From positions 1 through 64,000 of the forward strand of contig NZ_MAOE01000081.1 of NCBI RefSeq assembly GCF_001884185.1: DNA of 64,000 bases. The letters are read 5' to 3'. The stretch is from Bacillus albus (GTDB lineage: Bacteria; Bacillota; Bacilli; Bacillales; Bacillaceae_G). Shown here piece after piece: positions 42,240 through 51,779 of the stretch (positions within the stretch are counted from its first letter, which is position 1; every line of letters starts with the position of its first letter). The position numbers and the translations under genes are program-made. Below the pieces are notes generated by a model that saw only the letters and a list, made by a program, of their open reading frames with translations, ran no database searches and was not told where the DNA came from.

Positions 42240-45200
42240 ATGAAGAAGAAATCTTCAGCACTAATGAGACGTTTAAAATATTTTTCACCAATAGATCGTT
42301 ATAACGATAATCATACACAAGAAACATATGAAGATCGTGAATGGGAGAATGTGTACAGAAAGCGTTGGCAGCATGATAAAGTAATTCGTTCTACACATGG
42401 CGTAAACTGTACTGGCTCATGTAGTTGGAATATATATGTGAAAGATGGAATTGTGACTTGGGAAGGACAGGAGCTTAACTATCCAACGACAGGTCCTGAC
42501 ATGCCTGATTTTGAACCACGAGGATGTCCACGTGGAGCGAGTTTTTCTTGGTACATTTATAGTCCGCTTCGTGTGAAATATCCGTATGTACGTGGTGTTC
42601 TTTGGAATATGTGGCAAGAAGAATTACAAAATAACGAGTCACCATTAGACGCTTGGAAAAGCATTGTGGAAAACCCTGAAAAAGCACGTACGTATAAGCA
42701 GGCGCGTGGTAAAGGGGGATTCATTCGTGCGAATTGGGATGAAGTGTTACAACTCGTTTCTGCTTCATTACTATACACAGTATTGAAATACGGTCCAGAC
42801 CGAAATGTTGGTTTCTCGCCAATTCCAGCTATGTCGATGTTAAGTCATGCAGCTGGTAGCCGTTTTATGCAACTTATGGGTGGGCCGATGCTTAGTTTCT
42901 ATGATTGGTACGCAGATTTACCACCAGCTTCTCCGCAAATTTGGGGTGATCAAACAGATGTACCAGAGAGTAGTGATTGGTATAACTCCGGATACATTAT
43001 GACATGGGGTTCAAATGTACCGATGACGAGAACACCAGATGCTCACTTTTTAGCGGAGGTTCGATATAAAGGAACGAAAGTCGTTTCTGTCAGTCCTGAC
43101 TTCGCTGAGTCAACAAAGTTTGCGGACGACTGGATTAGTGTGAAACAAGGTACAGACGGTGCACTTGCTATGGCAATGGGGCACGTGATCTTACAAGAAT
43201 TTTACGTAGATAATCAAGTGGAATACTTCACAAAGTATGCGAAGCAATATACTGATTTTCCTTTCTTCGTTACATTGAAACAAAAAGGAGACCAATTCGT
43301 TGCGGATCGATTCTTAAATGCTTCTGATATTGGACGCGAAACAAAGTTAGGAGAATGGAAACCTGTACTATGGAACGAAAACACGAATGATTTTGCAACA
43401 CCTCATGGCACAATGGGGTCACGTTGGGATAACGAAAAGAAATGGAATTTACGTTTAGAAGATGAAGAAACAGGTGAAAAGATTGATCCACGTCTTTCTT
43501 TACTTGGAATGGAAGATAGTGTTCAAACGGTGCAAATTCCGTACTTCTCTGATGATGGAAACACAGTGTTAGAACGTACAATTCCAGTGAAAAAGGTTAT
43601 GACAGAAGAAGGCGAAGTGTTCGTTACAACCGTATACGACTTAACGTTAGCAAATTACGGTGTGAACCGAGGGCTTGGCGGACAAGAGCCGAAAGACTTC
43701 AATGATGACGTGCCGTTTACACCTGCATGGCAAGAGAAAATGACAGGAGTAAAACGTGAGCTTATTATTCAAATCGCTCGTGAGTTCGCACAAAATGCTG
43801 TTGATACGAACGGTCGCTCAATGATTATTGTCGGAGCTGGTATTAACCATTGGTTTAACTCTGATACGATTTATCGCGCCGTTTTAAATCTTGTACTTCT
43901 CGTTGGGGCACAAGGTGTAAATGGCGGTGGTTGGGCGCATTATGTTGGTCAAGAAAAATTACGACCAGCAGAAGGATGGCAAACGATTGCGATGGCAAAC
44001 GATTGGCAAGGGCCACCAAAATTACAAAACGGTACATCTTTCTTCTATTTTGTAACAGACCAATGGCGTTATGAAGATACACCTGTTGGCCATTTAGCAT
44101 CACCAGTGGAAGGAAACTCTCGTTATCAACATCACGGTGATTATAACGTTTTAGCGGCGCGACTTGGTTGGTTACCTTCTTATCCTACATTTGAGAAAAA
44201 TGGAATTGAACTATATAAAGAAGCTGTTGCTGCTGGTGCAACAACACAAGAAGAAATCGGAAAATATGTTGCACAAAAATTAAAAGAAAAAGAACTAAAA
44301 TTTGCGATTGAAGATCCAGATAACAAAAATAACTTCCCACGCAACTTATTCGTATGGCGTGCGAACTTAATTTCAAGTTCCGGTAAAGGGCACGAATATT
44401 TCTTAAAACATTTATTAGGTACAACGAACGGATTAATGAATGATGATAGCGATTCGTTGCGACCAGAAGAAATTAAATGGCATGAGGAAGCGCCAGAAGG
44501 GAAGTTAGATTTACTCATTAATTTAGATTTCCGTATGGCTGGAACTGCTCTTTATTCTGATATCGTCTTACCTGCTTCAACTTGGTATGAAAAGCATGAT
44601 TTAAGTAGTACAGATATGCATCCATTTGTACATCCATTTAATCCGGCAATCGGTTCACCGTGGGAAGCGCGCTCTGACTGGGATATTTTCACTTCTCTTT
44701 CTAAAGCCGTGTCTGATTTAGCAAAGAAAATCGATCTTGAACCAATGAAAGAAGTTGTGGCAACACCACTTCTTCACGATACACCGCAAGAATTAGCGCA
44801 ACCACTTGGCAAAATTAAAGACTGGAGTAAAGGTGAATGTGAACCAATTCCGGGTAAAACGATGCCACAAATTCATGTTGTCGAAAGGGATTATAAAACG
44901 ATTTATGACAAGATGACTGCGTTAGGACCAAATGCCGGAAAACAGCCGATTGGTACGAAAGGGATTTCTTGGTCGGCGGAAAAAGAATATGAGCAATTAA
45001 AGAGCCGATTAGGAGTCGTTCGAACAGATACTATTGCAAAAGGTTGCCCAGACATAAAAGAAGCAATCAATGCTGCTGAAGCGGTATTAACACTTTCTTC
45101 TACAACAAACGGTCATATGGCTGTAAAAGCATGGGAAGCACTTGAAAAACAAACAGATTTAAAATTACGTGATTTAGCAGAAGAACGTGAAGAAGAATGT

Positions 45201-45923
45201 TTCACATTTGAACAAATTACAGCGCAGCCAAAAACAGTAATTACTTCTCCAGCCTTCACAGGTTCTGAAAAAGGTGGACGTCGTTACTCACCATTTACAA
45301 CAAATGTCGAACGTCTCATCCCTTGGAGAACAATTACTGGACGACAATCTTTCTATTTAGATCATGACATGATGAAAGAATTTGGTGAAACGATGGCAAC
45401 ATTTAAACCAATTCTGCAACATAAACCGTTCCGTAAATCACGACCTGAAGTAGAAGGAAAAGAGATTACGTTAAATTATTTAACGCCGCATAATAAGTGG
45501 TCGATTCATAGTATGTATTTCGATTCATTACCGATGTTAACGCTGTTTAGAGGTGGTCCAACCGTTTGGATGAATAAAGAGGATGCTGCTGAAGCTGGCG
45601 TTGCAGATAATGATTGGATCGAGTGCTTTAACCGTAACGGTGTTGTTGTAGCACGTGCTGTTGTAACGCACCGTATACCGAGAGGAATGGCATTTATGCA
45701 CCATGCGCAAGATCGTCATATAAACGTACCTGGTACGAAATTAACAAGTAACCGCGGGGGAACGCATAATAGTCCAACTCGCATTCACGTAAAACCGACA
45801 CATATGATTGGCGGATATGGCCAATTAAGTTATGGATTTAACTATTATGGTCCAACTGGGAACCAGCGTGACTTAAACGTTGTAATTCGCAAACTGAAGG
45901 AGGTAGATTGGCTTGAAGATTAA
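42240..45923 (+). CDS. narG: Respiratory nitrate reductase alpha subunit
   Basis: 1227 residues, the full size for NarG. This molybdopterin (bis-MGD) subunit reduces nitrate to nitrite on the cytoplasmic face of the membrane. The N-terminal iron-sulfur site HGVNCTGSCSW is at about 56-66, with a further Cys in EPRGCPRGAS. The Mo-binding Asp lies in the DWYADLPPASPQ block. The ATG at 42240 follows AAAGGAG; a GTG at 42231 overlaps that site. It overlaps narH by 11 bases. Expression is probably driven by Fnr from the site at 42158. Confidence 0.97.
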   Translation: MKKKSSALMRRLKYFSPIDRYNDNHTQETYEDREWENVYRKRWQHDKVIRSTHGVNCTGSCSWNIYVKDGIVTWEGQELNYPTTGPDMPDFEPRGCPRGASFSWYIYSPLRVKYPYVRGVLWNMWQEELQNNESPLDAWKSIVENPEKARTYKQARGKGGFIRANWDEVLQLVSASLLYTVLKYGPDRNVGFSPIPAMSMLSHAAGSRFMQLMGGPMLSFYDWYADLPPASPQIWGDQTDVPESSDWYNSGYIMTWGSNVPMTRTPDAHFLAEVRYKGTKVVSVSPDFAESTKFADDWISVKQGTDGALAMAMGHVILQEFYVDNQVEYFTKYAKQYTDFPFFVTLKQKGDQFVADRFLNASDIGRETKLGEWKPVLWNENTNDFATPHGTMGSRWDNEKKWNLRLEDEETGEKIDPRLSLLGMEDSVQTVQIPYFSDDGNTVLERTIPVKKVMTEEGEVFVTTVYDLTLANYGVNRGLGGQEPKDFNDDVPFTPAWQEKMTGVKRELIIQIAREFAQNAVDTNGRSMIIVGAGINHWFNSDTIYRAVLNLVLLVGAQGVNGGGWAHYVGQEKLRPAEGWQTIAMANDWQGPPKLQNGTSFFYFVTDQWRYEDTPVGHLASPVEGNSRYQHHGDYNVLAARLGWLPSYPTFEKNGIELYKEAVAAGATTQEEIGKYVAQKLKEKELKFAIEDPDNKNNFPRNLFVWRANLISSSGKGHEYFLKHLLGTTNGLMNDDSDSLRPEEIKWHEEAPEGKLDLLINLDFRMAGTALYSDIVLPASTWYEKHDLSSTDMHPFVHPFNPAIGSPWEARSDWDIFTSLSKAVSDLAKKIDLEPMKEVVATPLLHDTPQELAQPLGKIKDWSKGECEPIPGKTMPQIHVVERDYKTIYDKMTALGPNAGKQPIGTKGISWSAEKEYEQLKSRLGVVRTDTIAKGCPDIKEAINAAEAVLTLSSTTNGHMAVKAWEALEKQTDLKLRDLAEEREEECFTFEQITAQPKTVITSPAFTGSEKGGRRYSPFTTNVERLIPWRTITGRQSFYLDHDMMKEFGETMATFKPILQHKPFRKSRPEVEGKEITLNYLTPHNKWSIHSMYFDSLPMLTLFRGGPTVWMNKEDAAEAGVADNDWIECFNRNGVVVARAVVTHRIPRGMAFMHHAQDRHINVPGTKLTSNRGGTHNSPTRIHVKPTHMIGGYGQLSYGFNYYGPTGNQRDLNVVIRKLKEVDWLED

Positions 45924-47388
45924 AGCACAAGTCGGAATGGTAATGAATCTAGATAAATGCATCGGCTGCCATACTTGTAGCGTAACGTGCAAAAACACCT
46001 GGACAAATCGTCCAGGTGCTGAATATATGTATTTCAATAACGTAGAAACGAAACCTGGTATTGGTTATCCGAAGCAGTGGGAGGATCAGGAGAAATATAA
46101 AGGCGGCTGGGAATTGAAAAATGGTGAAATTCAGCTGAAATCCGGTTCGAAAATGAAGCGCCTTATGAATATTTTCCACAATCCAGATCAACCAACAATT
46201 GATGATTACTTTGAACCGTGGAACTATGATTATGAAACATTAACAAATAGTCCGCAGCGTAAGCATCAGCCAGTTGCTCGTCCGAAATCAGCAATTACAG
46301 GCGAATTTATCGACAAAATCGAATGGGGCCCAAACTGGGAAGATGATTTAGCTGGTGGACATATAACAGGATTACAAGATCCGAACGTAAAGAAAATGGA
46401 AGAAGAAATTAAAACTGATTTTGAAAATGTCTTTATGATGTATTTACCACGCATATGCGAACATTGTATGAATCCATCTTGTGTATCTTCTTGTCCATCT
46501 GGTGCGATGTATAAACGTGAAGAAGATGGGATTGTTCTTGTCGATCAAAATGCATGTCGTGCATGGAGATTCTGCGTATCTTCTTGTCCATATAAAAAAG
46601 TGTATTTTAACTGGCAAACGAATAAAGCTGAAAAGTGCACAATGTGTTTCCCTCGTATTGAAGCAGGTATGCCAACAATTTGTTCAGAAACTTGTGTAGG
46701 ACGTATCAGGTATATTGGGGTAATGCTATATGACGCTGACAAAGTAAAAGAAGCGGCTTCTGTTGAAGATGAAAAAGATTTATATGAATCTCAGCTTACT
46801 GTTTTCCTAGATCCAAATGATCCAGAGGTGGCAGCAGAAGCGAAAAAACAAGGAATTCCTGAAGAATGGATAAAAGCGGCACAACAGTCGCCAATCTATA
46901 AAATGATTATTGATTGGAAAATCGCTCTACCTCTTCACCCAGAGTATCGTACAATGCCAATGGTTTGGTATATCCCGCCGCTTAGCCCAATTATGAATAT
47001 GGTGGAGGGGAAAGGTAGTAACTGGCAAGCAGAAGAGATTTTCCCTGCAATTGATAATATGCGTATTCCAATTCAATATTTAGCGAATTTACTCACTGCA
47101 GGAGATGAATCCCATATTCGTCTTACATTGAAAAAAATGGCTGTTATGCGAACGCATATGAGAGCACTTCAAATTAATAAAGAACCAAATGAAGCTGTAT
47201 TAAAAGAACTCGGTTTAACGAAACAGGATGTAGAAGATATGTATCGTCTTCTTGCTATCGCGAAATATAAAGATCGCTTCGTAATCCCAACGTCTCACCG
47301 CGAACAAGTTGCAGATTTATATAACGAACAAGGAAGCTGTGGTTTATCCTTCGCAAGTGGCCCAGGATCTTGCACGACAATTTCTTAA
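45913..47388 (+). CDS. narH: Respiratory nitrate reductase beta subunit
   Basis: 491 residues. This electron-transfer subunit has four cysteine clusters: CIGCHTCSVTC (near 16), CEHCMNPSCVSSCPSG (near 182), CRAWRFCVSSCPY (with Trp in place of one Cys, as in the NarH [3Fe-4S] centre) and CTMCFPRIEAG onward to CSETCVG. Translation starts at TTG within the narG end, behind AAGGAGG. It passes electrons from NarI haems to NarG. Confidence 0.96.
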   Translation: MKIKAQVGMVMNLDKCIGCHTCSVTCKNTWTNRPGAEYMYFNNVETKPGIGYPKQWEDQEKYKGGWELKNGEIQLKSGSKMKRLMNIFHNPDQPTIDDYFEPWNYDYETLTNSPQRKHQPVARPKSAITGEFIDKIEWGPNWEDDLAGGHITGLQDPNVKKMEEEIKTDFENVFMMYLPRICEHCMNPSCVSSCPSGAMYKREEDGIVLVDQNACRAWRFCVSSCPYKKVYFNWQTNKAEKCTMCFPRIEAGMPTICSETCVGRIRYIGVMLYDADKVKEAASVEDEKDLYESQLTVFLDPNDPEVAAEAKKQGIPEEWIKAAQQSPIYKMIIDWKIALPLHPEYRTMPMVWYIPPLSPIMNMVEGKGSNWQAEEIFPAIDNMRIPIQYLANLLTAGDESHIRLTLKKMAVMRTHMRALQINKEPNEAVLKELGLTKQDVEDMYRLLAIAKYKDRFVIPTSHREQVADLYNEQGSCGLSFASGPGSCTTIS

Positions 47389-47407
47389 ATAATGGGGGCG
47401 GAAACAT

Positions 47408-47938
47408 ATGAAACAAAGTTTACAAACTGCTTTTTCTTGTTCTTCATTTCTTCTCTCCTACCCAGAAATCGGGTGGAGAGAAGCTTTAACTGAATTACAT
47501 GAAGAGGTTGAAGTGATTGAACAGGAAGAAGTTAAAGCTTCACTTTCAACATTTATAGAACAAGCATTAAATAAAAAGAACGATCAATTAATTGATGGTT
47601 ACGTATATACATTTGATTTTGGTAAAAAGACAAATATGTATCTTACTTATATGAACACCGGTGAACAAAGAGAAAGAGGTATTGAATTACTAGAGTTAAA
47701 GCAGCATTATAAAAAATCTGGTTTTGAAGTAACAGATAAAGAACTCCCTGATTATTTACCACTTTTACTTGAGTTTTTTGCAAATGCAAATGAGCAAGAC
47801 AGTGAACCAATTATGAGTAAATACAAGGAAAACATACAAGCATTACACGTTCAATTAAAAGAAGCAGGTAGTATGTATGAACCAATTCTTTCGGCTGTTT
47901 TACTTGCTATCGATACATGGGGTGTACAGACAAATTAG
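47408..47938 (+). CDS. narJ: Nitrate reductase assembly chaperone
   Basis: 176 residues, all-helical, of the NarJ/TorD chaperone class. It includes LSYPEIGWREAL near the N-terminus, YVYTFDFGKKTNMYLTY (about 65-81) and ELPDYLPLLLEFF. It assists cofactor insertion and membrane attachment of NarGH. The ATG follows GGGGGCGG; narI starts 17 bases after the stop. Confidence 0.94.
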   Translation: MKQSLQTAFSCSSFLLSYPEIGWREALTELHEEVEVIEQEEVKASLSTFIEQALNKKNDQLIDGYVYTFDFGKKTNMYLTYMNTGEQRERGIELLELKQHYKKSGFEVTDKELPDYLPLLLEFFANANEQDSEPIMSKYKENIQALHVQLKEAGSMYEPILSAVLLAIDTWGVQTN

Positions 47939-47955
47939 AAAGGAGAGTTGTCAAA

Positions 47956-48645
47956 ATGATGGATCAATTTCTATGGGTATTGTTTCCCTATATCATTTTT
48001 GCAATCTTTATCGGTGGACATATTTTCAGATACAACTATGATCAATTTGGTTGGACATCAAAATCTAGTGAACTATTAGAAAAGAAAATGCTCCGAATCG
48101 GAAGTATATTATTCCACTTTGGGATTATGTTCGTAATTGGCGGGCATGTTATGGGGATTTTAATTCCAGAAGCTGTATACCGTTCCATAGGTATTTCTGA
48201 GCATATGTATCATGTAGTAGCAATTAGTTTTGGGCTTCCAGCAGGGGTTGCTTCAATCATCGGTTTAATTATATTAACGTACCGCCGCGTAACAGTAAAA
48301 CGTATCATTGCAACGAGTACGAAGGGAGATTATATTGCGCTTATTTTATTACTTATCGTAATGCTAGCAGGACTTTCCTCAACGTTTTTAAATATCGACT
48401 CAAAAGGATTTGATTATCGTACAACGATCGGTCCATGGTTCCGAAGTCTCTTTATTTTTCAACCGAATGTTGGGTATATGACGGGAGTGCCAGTATGGTT
48501 TAAAATTCATATAATTGCAGGTATGGGTCTGTTCGCAGTATGGCCATTTACAAGACTTGTACATGTTTTTAGTGCCCCAATTAAATACGTAAGCCGTAGT
48601 TATGTAATTTACAGAAGACGTATTCCAAATGAATTGAAAAAATAA
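47956..48645 (+). CDS. narI: Respiratory nitrate reductase gamma subunit
   Basis: 229 residues with five membrane helices. Histidines suited to b-type haem ligation appear in IGGHIFRYNYDQFGW, FHFGIMFVIGGHVMG, EHMYHVV and WFKIHIIAGMG. NarI takes electrons from menaquinol and anchors the complex. The ATG at 47956 follows AAAGGAGAG; an extension to 47917 would overlap narJ. A strong hairpin follows, ending the narGHJI operon. Confidence 0.95.
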   Translation: MMDQFLWVLFPYIIFAIFIGGHIFRYNYDQFGWTSKSSELLEKKMLRIGSILFHFGIMFVIGGHVMGILIPEAVYRSIGISEHMYHVVAISFGLPAGVASIIGLIILTYRRVTVKRIIATSTKGDYIALILLLIVMLAGLSSTFLNIDSKGFDYRTTIGPWFRSLFIFQPNVGYMTGVPVWFKIHIIAGMGLFAVWPFTRLVHVFSAPIKYVSRSYVIYRRRIPNELKK

Positions 48646-48676
48646 TGTTGTTTTATATGTTTAGTAACTTATAAAG

Positions 48677-48710
48677 AAAGCCGAGATCTAATTGGAGACC
48701 TCGGCTTTCC
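48677..48710. terminator. Bidirectional terminator between narI and fnr
   Basis: AAAGCCGAG and CTCGGCTTT form a strong stem, extended by ATCT/AGA, between convergent genes. Flanking A-rich and T-rich stretches fit use in both directions. Confidence 0.82.
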
Positions 48711-48723
48711 TTATAAGTATAAG

Positions 48724-49416
48724 TTAATCAATACTACAAACAGAAGCAGAGCAATCTTCACAAGCAATTTCACATTTTAAAAATTGTAAATCGTGAATGG
48801 TAATCTTTCCTTTATGAATAGAAATTGTACCTTGCTTTTTTAATTCATTTAACATCCGATTTACGCTTTCACGTGAAGTTGCACAGAAATTAGCTAGTTC
48901 TTGATTCGTTAACGGTAAATCGATGAGAATGCCATTTTCTTTTAATACACCGTAACTATTTGTCATTCGAATGAGAGTAGAATATAAGGCACCTTTTTTG
49001 CCGTGTAACACTAAATCTCGGAACTTCGTTTGCATTCTTCTTAAATGTTCACTAATCCATTTCATAAATTCAAATACAAGAGCTGGTTTTTGGAGTAATT
49101 CTTTTTCTAATGCTTCACGCTTTATAACGCCTACTTCAACATCTTCAAGACATTTTGAATTTAATAAATACTTCGCATTGTCCGTGAACAACGTTAATTC
49201 TCCAATAATGTCATATTCCGAACAAATTCGAAGTGTTAATTCTTGTCCGTCAGCACTAAGTTTACTAATTTGTACTTTTCCTGAGTGGATGATATAGAGT
49301 TCGGTTGCCTCCATACCTTCTTGAAAAATAAAACTACCTTTTTTTATCTGCATTTTATATTCAACAGATGCAAGTAATTCCTTTAAATCTTGAGATAATT
49401 TCATACTGTTTGTCAC
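48724..49416 (-). CDS. fnr: Crp/Fnr family transcriptional regulator Fnr
   Basis: 230 residues. The N-terminal cyclic-nucleotide-binding-like domain contains GSFIFQEGMEATELYIIHSG, followed by a dimer helix and a winged HTH with TNQELANFCATSRESVNRML (recognition helix about 176-195). The C-terminus ends CEIACEDCSASVC, supplying cysteines for the oxygen-sensing [4Fe-4S] cluster, which Bacillus Fnr carries at its C-terminus. GTG at 49416 behind AAGAAAGG is the likely start. The FNR-like sites at narG, moaA, nirB and ric make it the probable regulator of this region. Confidence 0.94.
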   Translation of the reverse strand: MTNSMKLSQDLKELLASVEYKMQIKKGSFIFQEGMEATELYIIHSGKVQISKLSADGQELTLRICSEYDIIGELTLFTDNAKYLLNSKCLEDVEVGVIKREALEKELLQKPALVFEFMKWISEHLRRMQTKFRDLVLHGKKGALYSTLIRMTNSYGVLKENGILIDLPLTNQELANFCATSRESVNRMLNELKKQGTISIHKGKITIHDLQFLKCEIACEDCSASVCSID

Positions 49417-49592
49417 AGCAATCACCTTTCTTCTTATAAGCAATACATTTCCTATTTTGAGTGTAAATATGTTGAAAATGCAAGAGCTATTTTAAAAATA
49501 TAGTAAAATTTCAATGACCGTAAGGAGGAGAGACTGAAGATGTGAACAAAATGCGAACAGATTTGTGAAGAATTTTTGAATGGGGAAAGTGA

Positions 49593-49608
49593 TGTGAGAA
49601 AAGTCACA
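49593..49608 (+). promoter_or_regulatory. FNR site of the moaA operon promoter
   Basis: A perfect TGTGA-GAAAAG-TCACA palindrome. A consensus -10, TATAAT, is at 49630-49635, predicting a start near 49642 and a site centre at about -41.5. The rest of 49444-49592 must also hold the divergent fnr promoter, which I could not place. Confidence 0.9.
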
Positions 49609-49694
49609 TTGAATTTGCAGCTTATTTTTTATAATAAAGGCAAATAAAAAATTGAAAGCTTACTAAGGATTGCAGCAGAAAAGAAGGGATATAG

Positions 49695-50708
49695 ATGCAC
49701 GAAAAAATGAAAGATTCATTAGAACGGCCACTTCAAGATTTACGTATTTCAGTTATTGATCGTTGTAATTTTAGGTGTACATACTGTATGCCTGCTGAAG
49801 TGTTCGGACCTGATTACGCTTTTTTGCAGGAAGATTATTTGTTAACGTTCGATGAAATAGAAAGATTAGCAAGGTTATTTATAAGTATGGGAGTCAATAA
49901 AATTAGGCTGACTGGCGGTGAACCGTTATTGCGTAAAGACTTACCTCGGTTAATCGCAAGGCTTACAAAACTAGAAGGCTTAAAAGATATTGGGCTCACA
50001 ACAAACGGAATTCATTTAGCGAAACAAGCTAAGGCGTTAAAAGACGCGGGATTAAAGCGTGTAAATATTAGTTTAGATGCGATAGAGGATCACGTCTTCA
50101 AAAAAATTAACGGAAGAAATGTAAGTACAAAACCTGTACTGAAAGGAATAGAAGCAGCAAAGGCTGCTGGATTAGAAGTAAAGGTAAATATGGTCGTAAA
50201 AAAAGGAATGAATGATAGTCAAATTCTTCATATGGCTCGTTATTTTAAAGAAAAAGAAATTCAGCTCCGTTTCATTGAGTTTATGGATGTAGGCAGTACG
50301 AACGGATGGAATTTTGAACAAGTGATTACGAAGGAACAATTAATAGAGAAGATTAATCGCGTATATCCGGTTGAACCTGTTACACCTCGTTACTTTGGAG
50401 AAGTTGCGAAATTGTATCGATATGTAGGGAGCGATGCAGAAGTGGGATTTATTACTTCAGTATCTGAGTCATTTTGTTCTTCTTGTACGAGAGCTCGTAT
50501 TTCGGCAGACGGTAAGTTTTTTACGTGTCTATTTGGAACGAAAGGAACGGATTTGCGAACGCTTCTTCGAGAAAATATTTCTGATGCATCACTATTAAAA
50601 ATTTTACAACATATATGGCGATATAGAACAGATCGATATTCAGATGAAAGAACGGCGGATAGTACAAATAAACGTCAAAAAGTTGAAATGTCTTACATTG
50701 GCGGATAG
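49695..50708 (+). CDS. moaA: GTP 3',8-cyclase
   Basis: 337 residues. This radical SAM enzyme performs the first step of molybdenum cofactor synthesis. The SAM cluster motif is C24-NFR-C28-TY-C31. The second cluster cysteines lie in [20 protein letters not shown] near 260, and the C-terminus ends in the GG dipeptide typical of MoaA. It supplies the cofactor to NarG. The operon moaA-moeB-moeA-moaE-moaD appears driven by the FNR site at 49593. Confidence 0.96.
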   Translation: MHEKMKDSLERPLQDLRISVIDRCNFRCTYCMPAEVFGPDYAFLQEDYLLTFDEIERLARLFISMGVNKIRLTGGEPLLRKDLPRLIARLTKLEGLKDIGLTTNGIHLAKQAKALKDAGLKRVNISLDAIEDHVFKKINGRNVSTKPVLKGIEAAKAAGLEVKVNMVVKKGMNDSQILHMARYFKEKEIQLRFIEFMDVGSTNGWNFEQVITKEQLIEKINRVYPVEPVTPRYFGEVAKLYRYVGSDAEVGFITSVSESFCSSCTRARISADGKFFTCLFGTKGTDLRTLLRENISDASLLKILQHIWRYRTDRYSDERTADSTNKRQKVEMSYIGG

Positions 50709-50725
50709 CGAGAGGAGGATTTCCT

Positions 50726-51739
50726 ATGCAAGAGCGATATTCAAGGCAAGTATTGTTTTCTAGAATAGGTGAAATGGGTCAAAGAAAAATAAGAGAAAAG
50801 CATGTACTTTTAATCGGTGCGGGTGCACTAGGAGCTGCGAATGCAGAAGCATTTGCTAGGATGGGAATTGGGAAATTGACAATTGCCGATCGTGACTACG
50901 TCGAATGGAGTAATTTACAGCGGCAACAGTTATATACAGAAGAAGATGCAAAGCAATGCAAACCAAAAGCAATTGCAGCAGCAGAACATGTAAGAAAGAT
51001 TAATTCTGAAGTGGAAATTGTACCAGTTGTAACAGATGTCACAATGCGAGAAATAGAAGAGTTAACAAAAGAAGTGGATCTCATCATAGATGCGACTGAC
51101 AATTTCGATACGCGCCTACTTATAAATGACATTTCACAAAAAGAAAATATACCTTGGATATACGGTGGATGCGTTGGAAGTTACGGTGTAACGTATACAA
51201 TTCTCCCTGGGAAAACACCATGTTTTCGCTGTCTGATGGATCATCCTATGAGCGGTGCAACATGCGATACAGCTGGAATCATTCAGCCAGCTGTACAAAT
51301 GGTCGTTGCTCACCAAATAACAGAGGCGATAAAAATATTGGTAGATGATTATGAGTCGCTAAGAGGGACGATGTTATCATTTGATATTTGGAACAATCAA
51401 CAGCTCTCATTAAAAGTAAATAGACAGAAAAAAAGTACATGTCCATCTTGTGGGAAATTACGAACGTATCCAAGTTTAACATTTGAAGCGCAAATGAAAA
51501 CGGAAGTGTTATGCGGACGGAATACAGTTCAAATCCGTTCAGGAATAAAGAGAAATCTTAATTTAACCGAAATTCAAAAACGATTACAAAAGAGTGTACA
51601 TGTCAAAAAAACGCCTTACTTACTATCATTTTTAATTGATGAATATCGTTTCGTTTTATTTATAGACGGTAGGGCATTTATTCATGGGACAAATGATGTG
51701 AAAATAGCAAAACGATTATACGCAACATATATAGGGTGA
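50726..51739 (+). CDS. moeB: Molybdopterin-synthase adenylyltransferase MoeB/ThiF family
   Basis: 337 residues with an E1-like fold. The nucleotide-binding stretch LIGAGALGAANAEAFARMG is near 29-47 and DRDYVEWSNLQRQQLY follows. Zinc-binding CxxC pairs are in CFRCLMDH and CPSCGKL. It activates the MoaD C-terminal glycine with ATP for sulfur transfer. The last 80 residues form an extra small domain beyond the catalytic core. ThiF is the alternative name; the moa context favours MoeB. Confidence 0.92.
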   Translation: MQERYSRQVLFSRIGEMGQRKIREKHVLLIGAGALGAANAEAFARMGIGKLTIADRDYVEWSNLQRQQLYTEEDAKQCKPKAIAAAEHVRKINSEVEIVPVVTDVTMREIEELTKEVDLIIDATDNFDTRLLINDISQKENIPWIYGGCVGSYGVTYTILPGKTPCFRCLMDHPMSGATCDTAGIIQPAVQMVVAHQITEAIKILVDDYESLRGTMLSFDIWNNQQLSLKVNRQKKSTCPSCGKLRTYPSLTFEAQMKTEVLCGRNTVQIRSGIKRNLNLTEIQKRLQKSVHVKKTPYLLSFLIDEYRFVLFIDGRAFIHGTNDVKIAKRLYATYIG

Positions 51740-51779
51740 ACAGAGAGCGTTTCTCCTTATTAAAACGAGGTGAAAAAGA